Made by a program: the position numbers and the translations under genes. Below, piece by piece: positions 52,248-60,528 of a stretch of 64,000 nt of DNA (its first letter is position 1; the number at the start of each line of letters is the position of its first letter). Below the pieces are notes generated by a model, which was given only the letters and a program-made list of their open reading frames with translations, was not told where the DNA came from and ran no database searches. The stretch is taken from NCBI RefSeq assembly GCF_014333425.1, contig NZ_JACRYT010000007.1, forward strand, positions 1-64,000, written 5' to 3'. The DNA is from Zhenpiania hominis (GTDB lineage Bacteria; Bacillota; Clostridia; Peptostreptococcales; Anaerovoracaceae).

Positions 52248-53173
52248 GTATTGTTTATCATATAATCAACCGCATCTTCTACTCGTTCATCGTTATTGCT
52301 GTCAATAGATAAAGCCACAGAAACAGGATCCGCAATTCCATCTGAAGCCAGTAATTTAGGATCATATTTCCATAATTCCACTTCTGCCTGCCTGTCCGGA
52401 TCAATTAACTCGCTTTGAATACATTTTTTATCAAACGCTCTTGCGTATACTGCATATGTTTTCAGTCTACCTTCGTTCAACGTTGTTTTTTCGGCAAGGG
52501 CAGATGTGCCTGCCAGAATCATATCTCCGGTCACTGCATTGCGTTCTATATATCCTTTCTCCTTTATAGGAGAAATCATGTATGTTTTCATCCTTTCATA
52601 AAGCTCTCCCTTATCATACTTTGATTCAATCACGATATTGACCCCGTCTTTTGTAATATAAAAAAAGTTTGTTTCCTCAAGCTGCCTTGCTGCTCTTGTC
52701 AGTGTCATTGCTGTAACCGGAAGTTTTTTGCCCGCTTCTGACAGGTACATTTTTTGTGTCTCACTGTAGAAATATAATAAGAGAAGCTGCTGTGCGGATG
52801 GTGTCAGCTGCTTCAAACTTTCAAGTTGATCATTCATTTTTTCAAGGTAAGTTCCCATAAAAGGCAGGTAAATCTGCTTTTCTGTTACAAAGGGAATTCT
52901 GTTTTGAATCATATTCTGACAACGAAACCGCGAAAGTCTCCTGGCCCTGATAAAAACGGGAGAATTTTCGATTTCCTGAATTTTTCTAATTTGTTTTTTT
53001 AATGCGGGCAGTGTTTCCATCTCTCCAATCGGAGTGAGCGCGATACACCAAAGTTCCCCCAGCAATATCCTTTGGACTTCATAACGTTCTGTGATATATA
53101 GTGGCAATCTGCCTTTCTTATCCCACGTTTCATATTTTGCATCTATCCCAAAAATTTGCCTTAGATTATCCAT
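52226..53173 (-). CDS. AbiEi-like winged-helix partner (putative antitoxin)
   Basis: This is a 315-residue protein. A winged-helix MarR-like core lies at about 125-175 (TPSAQQLLLLYFYSETQKMYLSEAG, MTLTRAARQLEETNFFYITKDGVNIV). The C-terminus has the segment KYDPKLLASDGIADPVSVALSID and DERVEDAVDYMI that accompanies AbiEii-type transferases in other genomes. It probably represses its own operon and neutralises the downstream enzyme. RBS GGGGGTGAG and ATG are clear. The first 100 residues are a charged beta/alpha region without a recognised motif. Confidence 0.68.
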   Translation of the reverse strand: MDNLRQIFGIDAKYETWDKKGRLPLYITERYEVQRILLGELWCIALTPIGEMETLPALKKQIRKIQEIENSPVFIRARRLSRFRCQNMIQNRIPFVTEKQIYLPFMGTYLEKMNDQLESLKQLTPSAQQLLLLYFYSETQKMYLSEAGKKLPVTAMTLTRAARQLEETNFFYITKDGVNIVIESKYDKGELYERMKTYMISPIKEKGYIERNAVTGDMILAGTSALAEKTTLNEGRLKTYAVYARAFDKKCIQSELIDPDRQAEVELWKYDPKLLASDGIADPVSVALSIDSNNDERVEDAVDYMINNTWRDLRW

Positions 53174-53347
53174 TTGTTCTCACCCCCTTTATTTTATTGC
53201 ATTTTAACATTTATAATGTTAAAATGCAATGTTTTTTGTTATTCTCATTCAAAAACTTTCTGGCAGAAGTTCACCCTGTTCACAGAGGTGTCTCCTATTT
53301 ACCTTGTGAGCAAATATAACAGTGGGCAGACAATAGATTGCCCTTTT

Positions 53348-53659
53348 TTAGTGTTCCTTAGAATTCAAATACGCCTTATCTTGTATTTCCCAATAACCTT
53401 TTCTATCCGATCCCACTCTCACAATGATGCCTTTTTCTTTTAAGCCTTTCATAATCCGATTGATCTTTCTAACACTGAATCCCGTATACTCGCTCATTTT
53501 TTTGGCTGTAATGTCCGGCGTTTCCACTAAAATAGAAAAAATCTTCCGCTCATCCTCATTTTCTATGCCATTTTCTATGCCATTTTCTATGCCATTTTCC
53601 CCTTTGGAGTTGGCATCTCCCTTCTCTTGTACCGCAAATGGAAATACAAACGATTCACT
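53348..53659 (-). pseudogene. C-terminal remnant of an AlbA_2/RecG-like ATP-binding protein
   Basis: An open frame without a start codon encodes about 103 residues: a low-complexity ENGI-ENGI-ENGI linker, then EDERKIFSILVETPDITAKKMSEYTGFSVRKINRIMKGLKEKGIIVRVGSDRKGYWEI. That is the winged-helix tail of the 'putative DNA-binding domain' ATPase/helicase family. The usual N-terminal AlbA_2 and ATPase domains are missing; the fragment abuts and overlaps the 3' end of thiE. The linker is coded by three exact 12-base repeats at 53558-53593. It is probably a decayed accessory gene. Confidence 0.6.
53558..53593. repeat. Three tandem copies of a 12-base repeat
   Basis: ATTTTCTATGCC is repeated exactly three times and followed by a partial fourth. 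It lies inside the gene remnant and encodes the tetrapeptide ENGI on the minus strand. In-frame copy-number change would lengthen or shorten the linker. Confidence 0.9.
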
Positions 53660-54209
53660 TCATAAAATCCGACATTCTGCAAGCCCCGGCGGCTCCGGCC
53701 TGTTTCACCAGGTCTTCGTTTTTCTCTGTAATCCCGCCCAGGGCGTATACCGGAATCCGCATTTTCCTGCAGAACTGTTCCAGAGTGTCCGTCCCCTTTG
53801 CCGGCGCGCCCGGTTTACAGGCGGTTTCAAAAATCGGGCTGAAAGTCACATAGTCCGCCCCCGCTTTCTGGACTTGCCGCCCTTCTTCCAGTGTATGAAC
53901 CGAGACTCCCCGCAGGGAAAAGCCTTCCAATTCAGCGCGTTGTTTCATAAAAGCCTCGAAAGGCAGATGAATCGCGCTGCAGCCGATCCGTGCCGCCGCG
54001 GCTGTAAAGGTATGACAGATCAGCGTAATACCGCTTTCCCTGCAGGCCGCCTGCGCCTCTGCCGCAAGCTTTTCGTACTCTGCTTCTGTCAGCTCCTTCT
54101 CCCTCAGCAGGAAAAAGTCCACTCTGCCGGCAAGCCGCCGCACCTGCTCCGGCAGCGGCCTGGGACAAAGCCCGCGGTTTGAAACCGCGATTCGCTTAAA
54201 CGAACACAT
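53655..54209 (-). CDS. thiE: Thiamine-phosphate synthase-like protein
   Basis: This is a 184-residue TIM-barrel protein of the ThiE/TenI superfamily: DFFLLREKELTEAEYEKLA, the phosphate region IHLPFEAF, LRGVSVHTLEEGRQVQKAGADYVTFSPIFETACKPGAPAKG and IPVYALGGITEKN are conserved. It is shorter than the usual 210 residues. The typical R..D at the start is LREKE and the final S-G-I-like loop is reduced. It could be a TenI-like non-catalytic aromatase or a compact ThiE. It overlaps thiH by 14 bases and is the last gene of the thiazole operon. Confidence 0.75.
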   Translation of the reverse strand: MCSFKRIAVSNRGLCPRPLPEQVRRLAGRVDFFLLREKELTEAEYEKLAAEAQAACRESGITLICHTFTAAAARIGCSAIHLPFEAFMKQRAELEGFSLRGVSVHTLEEGRQVQKAGADYVTFSPIFETACKPGAPAKGTDTLEQFCRKMRIPVYALGGITEKNEDLVKQAGAAGACRMSDFMK

Positions 54210-55353
54210 AATCGTTCATCACCGGCTGCAGGTCCCGCGCTTTAATGGCCTCCACGATTTCCTCCACATTGCGGCCGTCAGCGATTTCAAACTGATCGTC
54301 TCCCTGCTCGCCGCTGTCCTCCGCGTGGCTTCCGATACCGGTGCTGACTCCCGCGGAAATTTTCGTAGCAGCCATGCCGATCACGTGATCTCGAAATCCC
54401 GCTCGCTCTCTTGTGGAAATGGTCATTCCCGCGAAAGGCATGAACAGCCTGTAGGCGCACATCACCTGCAAAAGCTGCTTTTCATGGACATCCTTCGGGT
54501 TGATATCCGCATTGTTCACAATCGGACGCAGCCGCGGACAGGAAAAGGAAATTTCCGCATGGGGGTATTTGCGCTGCAGAAGGAAGGCGTGCATTCCAGT
54601 GGCAAAGGCGTCTTTGCGGAAGTCGTCCAGTCCCAGAAGGGCCGCGAAAGCAACGCCCCGCATGCCGCCTTTCAGCGCCCGTTCCTGAGCGTTCAGCCGG
54701 TACGGGAACACTCTCTTGTGCCCCGCCAGGTGCAGGGTCTCATATTTATCCGCATTGTAGGTTTCCTGAAACACCGTTACATAATCGGCTCCACATTGAT
54801 GAAGGTACGCGTAATCCTCCGAATTCATGGGATAGACCTCCAGCCCCACCATCTTAAAATACTTCCGCGCCAGTTTGCACGCTTCCCCGATATAAGCGAC
54901 ATCCGATTTTGCCCGGCTTTCTCCGGTTAAGATCAGAATCTCTTCCAGTCCGGTGGCGGCAATGGCTTTTAGTTCTTTTTCAATCTGCGCTTCATCCAGC
55001 CGGGCTCTGCGGATCTTATTGTGGCAGTTGAATCCGCAGTAAATACAGTAATTTTCACAGTAGTTGGAAATGTACAGCGGCGTGAAGAGATATACGCTGT
55101 TTCCAAAATGCTTTCTGGTTTCCAGAGTCGCGAGGCGCGCCATTTCCTCCAGAAAGGGTTCCGCGGCGGGGGAAAGCAGGGCTTTAAATTCTTCCGGTCC
55201 GCGATTTTCCTTATTCAGCGCCCGGATTACCTCCTGTGCCGTATATGCGTTATAGTCGTAAGCTTCCATGTCTTCCAGAACCTGATCCATCACAGTCGAT
55301 TCTTCCAGCACTTCCATTTCCGGCCAATATTCCATATGACTGATTTTTTCCAT
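54196..55353 (-). CDS. thiH: 2-iminoacetate synthase
   Basis: This is a 385-residue radical SAM tyrosine lyase that supplies dehydroglycine to ThiG. The cluster motif is YISNYCENYCIYCGFNCHNK (CxxxCxxC, about 93-100). Other conserved parts are ILTGESRAKSDVAYIGEA, GLEVYPMNSEDYAYLHQCGADYVTVFQETYN and ISFSCPRLRPIVNN. Length is normal. Oxygen sensitivity fits an anaerobe. It starts 2 bases after the thiG stop. Confidence 0.95.
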   Translation of the reverse strand: MEKISHMEYWPEMEVLEESTVMDQVLEDMEAYDYNAYTAQEVIRALNKENRGPEEFKALLSPAAEPFLEEMARLATLETRKHFGNSVYLFTPLYISNYCENYCIYCGFNCHNKIRRARLDEAQIEKELKAIAATGLEEILILTGESRAKSDVAYIGEACKLARKYFKMVGLEVYPMNSEDYAYLHQCGADYVTVFQETYNADKYETLHLAGHKRVFPYRLNAQERALKGGMRGVAFAALLGLDDFRKDAFATGMHAFLLQRKYPHAEISFSCPRLRPIVNNADINPKDVHEKQLLQVMCAYRLFMPFAGMTISTRERAGFRDHVIGMAATKISAGVSTGIGSHAEDSGEQGDDQFEIADGRNVEEIVEAIKARDLQPVMNDYVFV

Positions 55354-55355
55354 GT

Positions 55356-56138
55356 TTATTCCTCCTCCAAAAATCCGGTTAACGGGGAAGACGCTTCTCC
55401 GCCCTTTTCCACAACCCGGCCGAGACCGGACAGATAAGCGGCTCTTCCCGCTTCAATGGCTTTGCGGAACGCCATGGCCATCGCGGGGATATTGCCTGCG
55501 GTAGCGATGGCGGTGTTTGCCATAATCGCGTCCACTCCCATCTCCATAGCCTCGCACGCCTGGGACGGACGGCCAATTCCGGCGTCTACGATAATCGGCA
55601 GATCGATTTCATCCACCAGAATCTGAATGAAATCCTTCGTACTCAGGCCCTTATTGGAACCAATGGGAGCGGCAAGAGGCATAATCGCCGCGGCTCCCGC
55701 TTCCGCCAAAGCTCTGGCCGCGTTCAAATCCGGATACATGTACGGCATCACGATGAAACCTTCTTTCGCCAGAATTTCCGTCGCTTTTATGGTTTCGTAA
55801 TTATCCGGCAGCAGATATTTGGAGTCCCGAATTACCTCGATTTTAACAAAGTCGCCGCACCCCAGCTCTCTCGCAAGCCGCGCGATGCGAACTGCCTCCT
55901 GGGCGTCCCGTGCTCCCGATGTATTAGGGAGAAGGGTCACGCCTTGAGGGATATGGTCCAGAATGTTTCCTTCCCCGGCAGAATTGGCTCTCCGCAGAGC
56001 CAGGGTTATAATCTGCGCCCCCGCCTGCTCTACCGCTGCCTGTATCAGTTCTACATTATATTTTCCTGATCCAAGGATGAATCTGGAATCAAATTCATGC
56101 CCTCCGATCACCAGTTTGTCCTTATTCTCTGTACTCAT
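55356..56138 (-). CDS. thiG: Thiazole synthase
   Basis: This is a 260-residue (beta/alpha)8 enzyme forming the thiazole ring from DXP, ThiS-thiocarboxylate and dehydroglycine. Conserved: [46 protein letters not shown], the Schiff-base lysine in [17 protein letters not shown] (about 115), [17 protein letters not shown] and [23 protein letters not shown]. The start follows a good RBS (AAAGGAGGAG). It lies between thiF and thiH. Confidence 0.96.
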   Translation of the reverse strand: MSTENKDKLVIGGHEFDSRFILGSGKYNVELIQAAVEQAGAQIITLALRRANSAGEGNILDHIPQGVTLLPNTSGARDAQEAVRIARLARELGCGDFVKIEVIRDSKYLLPDNYETIKATEILAKEGFIVMPYMYPDLNAARALAEAGAAAIMPLAAPIGSNKGLSTKDFIQILVDEIDLPIIVDAGIGRPSQACEAMEMGVDAIMANTAIATAGNIPAMAMAFRKAIEAGRAAYLSGLGRVVEKGGEASSPLTGFLEEE

Positions 56139-56149
56139 GTTCTCCTCCT

Positions 56150-56782
56150 TTATAGTTCCTGTAAAATCAACTGTACGACTTTGTTTGCCTGATGCCCGGC
56201 GCAGACCGCCACTCTCGGCGCCATCAGCCCCGTGCCATCTCCAATATCGGTTTCTTCATCACCGCAGATAAAAAAGCGTTTCCCTGCCCTTCTGGTATGA
56301 ATCTGATCCGTGTCGCCCCATCCGGCCATGCCGGATCCGGAAATCAGATACGCGTCCGGAAGGCCCAGCAGCACCTGCTCCGCCAGCATGGCCTTTGCCT
56401 CCGGATCGTCGAACGCCTCACAGATATACGGACAGCCGGAAAACAGTCCGCGGGCGTTTTCCGCAGTCACTTTGCAGTCGCGGACTTCCAGTTCCAGATA
56501 GGGGTTGATTTCCCGCAGCCGCTCTGCCAGCGCCTCGGTCTTTTTCCGTCCCAGGTGACGGATATCATAGACCTGCCGGTTCAGATTCGACAGATCCACC
56601 CGATCAAAATCAATGAGCCGAAGCTTTCCGATTCCCGTCCTTGCCAGCATCACCGCGATATTGGAACCCAGACCTCCGAGTCCCGCGACAGCCGCCGACG
56701 CGGCCTGCAATTTTTCATAAACATCTTTTGAAAAGCGCTGATCGCAAATCCGGCGGATTTCCTCTCTTGTCGGAATTCTCAT
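56150..56782 (-). CDS. thiF: ThiF-family adenylyltransferase for ThiS
   Basis: This is a 210-residue ThiF/MoeB-type E1-like protein. The ATG at 56782 overlaps the thiS terminal region and gives [17 protein letters not shown]. The ATP loop [38 protein letters not shown] (about 30-70) is complete with the DxD-like and R residues. The C-terminal [34 protein letters not shown] completes the fold. The frame is open far upstream, but that part is out-of-frame thiS. It activates the ThiS C-terminal Gly-Gly for sulfur transfer. It is shorter than E. coli ThiF (251) and lacks the zinc-binding CxxC pairs. Confidence 0.88.
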   Translation of the reverse strand: MRIPTREEIRRICDQRFSKDVYEKLQAASAAVAGLGGLGSNIAVMLARTGIGKLRLIDFDRVDLSNLNRQVYDIRHLGRKKTEALAERLREINPYLELEVRDCKVTAENARGLFSGCPYICEAFDDPEAKAMLAEQVLLGLPDAYLISGSGMAGWGDTDQIHTRRAGKRFFICGDEETDIGDGTGLMAPRVAVCAGHQANKVVQLILQEL

Positions 56783-56784
56783 AT

Positions 56785-56979
56785 TCAGCCGCCTCCCACA
56801 AAATGTACGATTTCCAGCGTATCCGCATCCGACAGCACAGTATTCTGAAAGTCTGCCCTTGCTACAATTTCGCCGTTTCGCTCCACAGCCACCCGCTTTT
56901 CCCTGTATCCGTTTTCCTGCAGGAACTGCATCAGCGAAACCGGCTCCGACAAAGTCCGCTGCTCGCCGTTTACCTTCAT
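56785..56979 (-). CDS. thiS: Sulfur carrier protein ThiS
   Basis: This is a 64-residue ubiquitin-like protein ending FVGGG; the terminal Gly-Gly is adenylated and thiocarboxylated. Beta-grasp pattern: [38 protein letters not shown] and [12 protein letters not shown]. The ATG at 56979 is preceded by AAGGAG and GGAGG. It is the first gene of the thiazole operon, whose leader holds a promoter and an attenuator-like structure. Confidence 0.95.
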   Translation of the reverse strand: MKVNGEQRTLSEPVSLMQFLQENGYREKRVAVERNGEIVARADFQNTVLSDADTLEIVHFVGGG

Positions 56980-57011
56980 GCTCCTTGTCCTCCTTTTCTT
57001 TCACAGTAACG

Positions 57012-57050
57012 AAAAAGGCACACAAAGTTTCACACCCGAGGTGGTGTGCC
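57012..57050 (-). promoter_or_regulatory. Bistable attenuator in the thiS leader
   Basis: On the leftward transcript, segment 57050-57044 (GGCACAC) can pair either with 57036-57031 (GTGTG side of a short hairpin, loop about 6 bases) or with 57023-57017 (GTGTGCC). The latter pairing is directly followed by five Us (57016-57012) and would terminate. The two folds are mutually exclusive. The consensus segments of a TPP riboswitch (CUGAGA and the UGG-AUAAU-CC region) are absent. Ligand or other signal is unknown. Confidence 0.6.
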
Positions 57051-57110
57051 CCTTCATGTGCCATAATGCCACAATCTCAAAAAATTCTATGTAGTTTTGG
57101 AACTGGATTT

Positions 57111-57139
57111 ATTATAGCACAGAGCGGCGGGCCAGGCAA
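57111..57139 (-). promoter_or_regulatory. Promoter of the thiazole operon
   Basis: On the minus strand TTGCCT (57139-57134), a 17-base spacer and a perfect TATAAT (57116-57111). Expected start near 57104, giving a leader of about 125 bases before thiS. Confidence 0.8.
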
Positions 57140-57177
57140 GAGAAAAATGTTCCGTTCTTCCGCTGCGGCCATTCCTT

Positions 57178-58137
57178 TTAATCCGGAACGCCGTCTTTCT
57201 GCCCCTCCTGAACTTTCTCCGCGAAAAAACTGTAATAGCAGTGCTTATCCCCTTGCGCATGATATTCATAGTAGGGACCCGGATCAAAGACCTCTCCTGT
57301 CAGACTTTCTTTCCGGAATTTCCAGCCCAGGCTTTCCACAAGCCGTTTAAAGGCCGATAACAGCGACTGCTCCTCCATTACGTTGGGATACCGTTTTCCG
57401 ATATTCGCCAGCGATTTGGAGCCTCTTTCATAATACTTCGTCAGACCCGCGGCTTTCGCTCCTTCTTTTATATAGGGATCGATTTTTTTGTACAGCGATT
57501 CCTTATGAAAAAAGGAAAAATTGTAGGAAGAAATGGTATCGATCCAAAGGTCAATCAAGTTTTTTTGAATTGGGAGCGCGTAAATGGTGTTCGCAATATA
57601 GATGATTTTTGCATCCGGCGCGATTCGATCAATGTGCGATTTAATCGAAACAATCGTTTCTTTCGAAAATCCGGAAACGATGATAAACGCATCTTTGAAA
57701 TAGGGCCGTTTTATGTGTTTGTAGAGGAAATGGCTGGAAAGATCAGGCACAAAAATCACTTTATTACGAAAACTGTAGGGCGCCAATACGCCGTCAATCC
57801 ACAAGTAGGATTTGTAAATCATGGAGGTCGCTTCTGCGGAAATATCGTTCATATACTCAAAAAAGACAAAATCTGCTCCTTCATCCTGAATCTGCTGATA
57901 ATGCATCACCTGGAACTCCTCGCTCTGATAATAGTCAGACTCCGGAGCGGCCATCAGGATTCCGTCTTCAATCAGGGCTGAATAGCCGCATTGGCATCGC
58001 AGCTTTCCGCTGTAAATTTTATTTTCTCTGACCTGCAGCTCGGATAAATCAAACAGACTGCCGCAATTCGGGCAGGCCAGATATGGCGAAAAGTCCAGCG
58101 GAATTCCGCTAAAAAAGGACGCCGCCGCTTTTTCCAT
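57178..58137 (-). CDS. Zinc-ribbon, methyltransferase-like protein, possibly 5'-truncated by the mobile element
   Basis: This is a 319-residue protein. Residues 18-55 are a zinc ribbon (YLACPNCGSLFD with GKLRCQCGYSALIEDGIL). The middle has alternating strands and helices (KVIFVPDLSSHFLY, AFIIVSGFSKETIVSIKSHIDRI, AKIIYIANTIYALPI) like a Rossmann methyltransferase without a clear GxGxG SAM loop. In this family the ribbon is normally preceded by another domain (inference). The ATG at 58137 has a poor RBS, and in-frame codons upstream reach a stop after only 7 codons, inside the presumed integration junction. The gene may have lost its start to the integrated element. Confidence 0.5.
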   Translation of the reverse strand: MEKAAASFFSGIPLDFSPYLACPNCGSLFDLSELQVRENKIYSGKLRCQCGYSALIEDGILMAAPESDYYQSEEFQVMHYQQIQDEGADFVFFEYMNDISAEATSMIYKSYLWIDGVLAPYSFRNKVIFVPDLSSHFLYKHIKRPYFKDAFIIVSGFSKETIVSIKSHIDRIAPDAKIIYIANTIYALPIQKNLIDLWIDTISSYNFSFFHKESLYKKIDPYIKEGAKAAGLTKYYERGSKSLANIGKRYPNVMEEQSLLSAFKRLVESLGWKFRKESLTGEVFDPGPYYEYHAQGDKHCYYSFFAEKVQEGQKDGVPD

Positions 58138-58243
58138 ATGAAGCTTTTCAATTATTATTTAACTATCTAATCCTCAAAAACCATTGATTTTTCAAGGCTT
58201 CACACCTGTTTTCCGTTCAAACCTTATCTGTTTGCCCTCGTTT

Positions 58244-58277
58244 TTGCCCTTACAAGCCGAAACAAGGGCAATTTTTT
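58244..58277 (+). terminator. Hairpin at the integrase 3' end, reading into the element
   Basis: TTGCCCTT (58244-58251) pairs with AAGGGCAA (58264-58271), followed by TTTTTT on the plus strand. It would stop rightward transcripts from flanking host DNA rather than the integrase message. Confidence 0.6.
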
Positions 58278-59574
58278 ATTCCCCGCCGACCACCTTATCC
58301 AGCAGCCTTGCGGAAGTACGCTTCGCTTCCCTTGTAGAGTGAGCGTAGATGTTCATTGTGGTACTGACATCAGAGTGTCCGAGAAGTTCCTGCACATCTT
58401 TCGGCTTTGCGCCGCCGGACAACAGATTGCTTGTGTAGGTGTGACGGAGCGTGTGGAAATGGAAATCCTCAAGCCCTTTCACTTTCTTCTTTGCCGCCCT
58501 GCACATAATCCCTACCGTACTCGGCGCTTCATACGCCCCGTCTGCTCTCAGGCAGACAAAGGAGATTTCCTTGTAGTCCTCCGGGACTTCCTCTGTCCTT
58601 TGCAGGCTGTAAACCTCATAATAGGTGCGCCCTTTTTCCTTTACTTCTTTGTAGTAGTTCAGGTGATAAAGCTCCCCGTAGCGGAAACGGTTTTTGCGTT
58701 GTTCTGTTCTTGCCGCCCGCAGGATTGCCGCCAGCGTATCACAGAAATCAACGGTGCGGACTTTGCTCCGCTTTGTCGTTCCCACTTCGGTTGTGTGCCT
58801 TGTTCCGTTATAGCGCATACTGCGGCGTACCGTGAGATATTGTTCCTCAAGGTTAATATCCTGCCAAGTCAAGCCGCATACTTCCCCGATACGAAGCCCC
58901 GTGTAGTACGCTATCTGCACAGGCAGCAAAGCGGGATTATCTTTTGCCTTGAGAAATTCCTCCAGCTTTTGGAACTGTTCATGGGTGATAGTAGGAATAC
59001 TGGCGGTATCTTCCTTGCTGTCCGAGAAAATATCCGTTTCCTGCTTCCTGCCCCTTAGCTTCACATACTGCATAGGGTTAAAAGTAATCAGTTTTTTCGG
59101 GAATACCGCAAAGCGGAAGGAATTTTGCAGCACCGCCGAGAACAGGAGCATATACCCTTTGCTCATGGGCTTTGAAGTTGTCCCGTCCGGGTTTGTCCCA
59201 CCGTAGCTCAGAAAATCAATAAATGCCTGCAAATGGTCGGCGGTCACGGTTTTCAGCTTGCGTTTGCCAATGGGATATTGCTTGATACGGTTGACCGTTC
59301 CCTGATAGGACATGACCGTCCCGTTGCTTAAGTTGCCGGGTTTCAGTTCTTCCTCTACCCACATATCCAGCATATCGCCTACCGTGATGTTTTCCGCTTT
59401 CCCGACAAACTGCTTTTCCTCGTAGTCCGCTATCGCTTTGCGGAGCATGGCTTCTGTTTCTGCCTTGCTCTCTGTGCCTGCAAACTCTTTCTGCACTTTT
59501 CTGCCGCTTTCATCTTCAATGTAAAAGCGTCCGTACCACTTTTTGCCTTTCTTTCTTACAGAACCTTTTGCCAT
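58276..59574 (-). CDS. int: Tyrosine-type site-specific integrase
   Basis: This is a 432-residue phage/Tn916-type integrase. The ATG at 59574 (MAKGSVRKKGKKWYGRF) follows AAGGAG. It has an N-terminal AP2-like arm-binding domain (1-60), a SAM-like core-binding domain (about 65-165) and a catalytic domain. Catalytic residues: Arg in AYYTGLRIGEVCGLTWQDI (about 229), Lys region in TKRSKVRTVDF (about 268), HxxR in FHFHTLRHTYTSNLLSGGA (about 374), His in LLGHSDVSTTMNIYAH and the nucleophile Tyr in the same segment (about 408). It is complete. It integrates and excises the element with the Xis-like protein. Confidence 0.93.
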   Translation of the reverse strand: MAKGSVRKKGKKWYGRFYIEDESGRKVQKEFAGTESKAETEAMLRKAIADYEEKQFVGKAENITVGDMLDMWVEEELKPGNLSNGTVMSYQGTVNRIKQYPIGKRKLKTVTADHLQAFIDFLSYGGTNPDGTTSKPMSKGYMLLFSAVLQNSFRFAVFPKKLITFNPMQYVKLRGRKQETDIFSDSKEDTASIPTITHEQFQKLEEFLKAKDNPALLPVQIAYYTGLRIGEVCGLTWQDINLEEQYLTVRRSMRYNGTRHTTEVGTTKRSKVRTVDFCDTLAAILRAARTEQRKNRFRYGELYHLNYYKEVKEKGRTYYEVYSLQRTEEVPEDYKEISFVCLRADGAYEAPSTVGIMCRAAKKKVKGLEDFHFHTLRHTYTSNLLSGGAKPKDVQELLGHSDVSTTMNIYAHSTREAKRTSARLLDKVVGGE

Positions 59575-59681
59575 AGATAAAAAACTCCTTTCTATCCGTG
59601 GCAATCGGGACTGTGACATATGGTGTGCGTAAAGTAATTGTGTCACTTCTGCCAGTGGAAGTCAACTGGCGTCTTTACTTG

Positions 59682-60347
59682 TCAAGGTGCCACGGAATTT
59701 TCTTTTTCGGAAAGCCTTTCTTCGGCTTCCTCCACTATCCCGAAAAGTGCGCCCATCGACATTCTTGTGCGCCCCTCATCGTGGATATGTAAAATCCCGT
59801 CTAAAAACCGTTTCATATCCTCAATCGGTACTTCCATCTTCTTGCGGTATACCTGTTCCATGATTGCCCCGGACTCTATGGCGTACCGCCCAAGAGACTC
59901 TTTCAGCCCTTTGTCCTCCGCCACACGGTCAACTTCCTCCATAGCGTCAGCAAAGTAGTAGGTCATAACCGTATACAGGTCAACCATCTTGCCGAGAAAT
60001 GTCGTGAGAAGCTGCTGGTGCGGCTCGCCCTTTACCGTATGGGAAACTGTGTCCAGATACTTCTTGATGTGTTCATCAATATCCCGCTGGCAGAGAGTAT
60101 AGGTGTCATATTCCTTATCATCGGAAAGACCTGTCAGCCATTCGGGAGTTGTGAGCAACGCTTCCGCAAGACCGTTAATAACCATTGTGCGCTTCGGATC
60201 AACTCCGTCCGCTTCGTACCGCTGAATGGTGGATTTGTTCACGCCCACACGCCTGCCGAGTTCCGGCATGGTAATGTTTAACTCTGTGCGGCGTTCCTTA
60301 ATCCGCCCACCGACCTGTTTTGCGGTGAATGTGGTTTCTTTTTTCAA
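59682..60347 (-). CDS. XRE-family regulator of the mobile element
   Basis: This is a 221-residue protein. A TTG at 60347 follows AGGAGG at 8 bases; the GTG at 60356 would overlap the RBS. The N-terminal HTH (VGGRIKERRTELNITMPELGRRVGVNKSTIQRYEADGVDPKRTMVINGLAEALLTTPEWLTG, about 10-75) is phage-repressor-like. The rest is helical and acidic. Its promoter and the divergent xis promoter are overlaid by repeated GTTGCAAAAT motifs, so it probably represses both. Confidence 0.85.
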   Translation of the reverse strand: MKKETTFTAKQVGGRIKERRTELNITMPELGRRVGVNKSTIQRYEADGVDPKRTMVINGLAEALLTTPEWLTGLSDDKEYDTYTLCQRDIDEHIKKYLDTVSHTVKGEPHQQLLTTFLGKMVDLYTVMTYYFADAMEEVDRVAEDKGLKESLGRYAIESGAIMEQVYRKKMEVPIEDMKRFLDGILHIHDEGRTRMSMGALFGIVEEAEERLSEKENSVAP

Positions 60348-60371
60348 GGTGTTCACCTCCTGACTAGTATC

Positions 60372-60400
60372 AGTATAACACGATGATACTTATTTTGCAA
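60372..60400 (-). promoter_or_regulatory. Promoter of the XRE regulator gene
   Basis: On the minus strand TTGCAA (60400-60395), a 17-base spacer and TATACT (60377-60372). The -35 box lies within one of the repeated GTTGCAAAAT motifs. Confidence 0.75.
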
Positions 60401-60509
60401 CCTTTATCTCAATAAAAGTTGTAAATAAACTATGTATGGTTGCAAAATTGGTTGACAAGAGACGGCAGAATAAGTATAATGATAAAACAGTAGTTGCAAA
60501 ATGAGTATT
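60385..60509. repeat. Three GTTGCAAAAT operator-like repeats
   Basis: Copies are 60401-60385 on the minus strand (GTTGCAAAATAAGTATC), 60439-60449 plus (GTTGCAAAATT) and 60493-60509 plus (GTTGCAAAATGAGTATT). They overlap the -35 of the regulator promoter, precede the -35 of the xis promoter, and follow its -10. They are likely binding sites of the XRE protein. Confidence 0.7.
60452..60480 (+). promoter_or_regulatory. Consensus promoter of the xis-like gene
   Basis: TTGACA (60452-60457), exactly 17 bases, TATAAT (60475-60480): a perfect sigma-A promoter, 48 bases before the start codon. Such a promoter needs a repressor, presumably the divergent XRE protein. Confidence 0.9.
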
Positions 60510-60528
60510 CAAAAAGGAGGTTGATAGA

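Noticed and set aside
53424..54182. 252-residue plus-strand reading frame
   Set aside because: It lies antisense to thiE and to the gene remnant and shows no domain, RBS or plausible composition.
56980..57110. TPP riboswitch before thiS
   Set aside because: The CUGAGA and UGGAUAAU-type consensus segments are absent; only an attenuator-like pair of alternative hairpins is supported.
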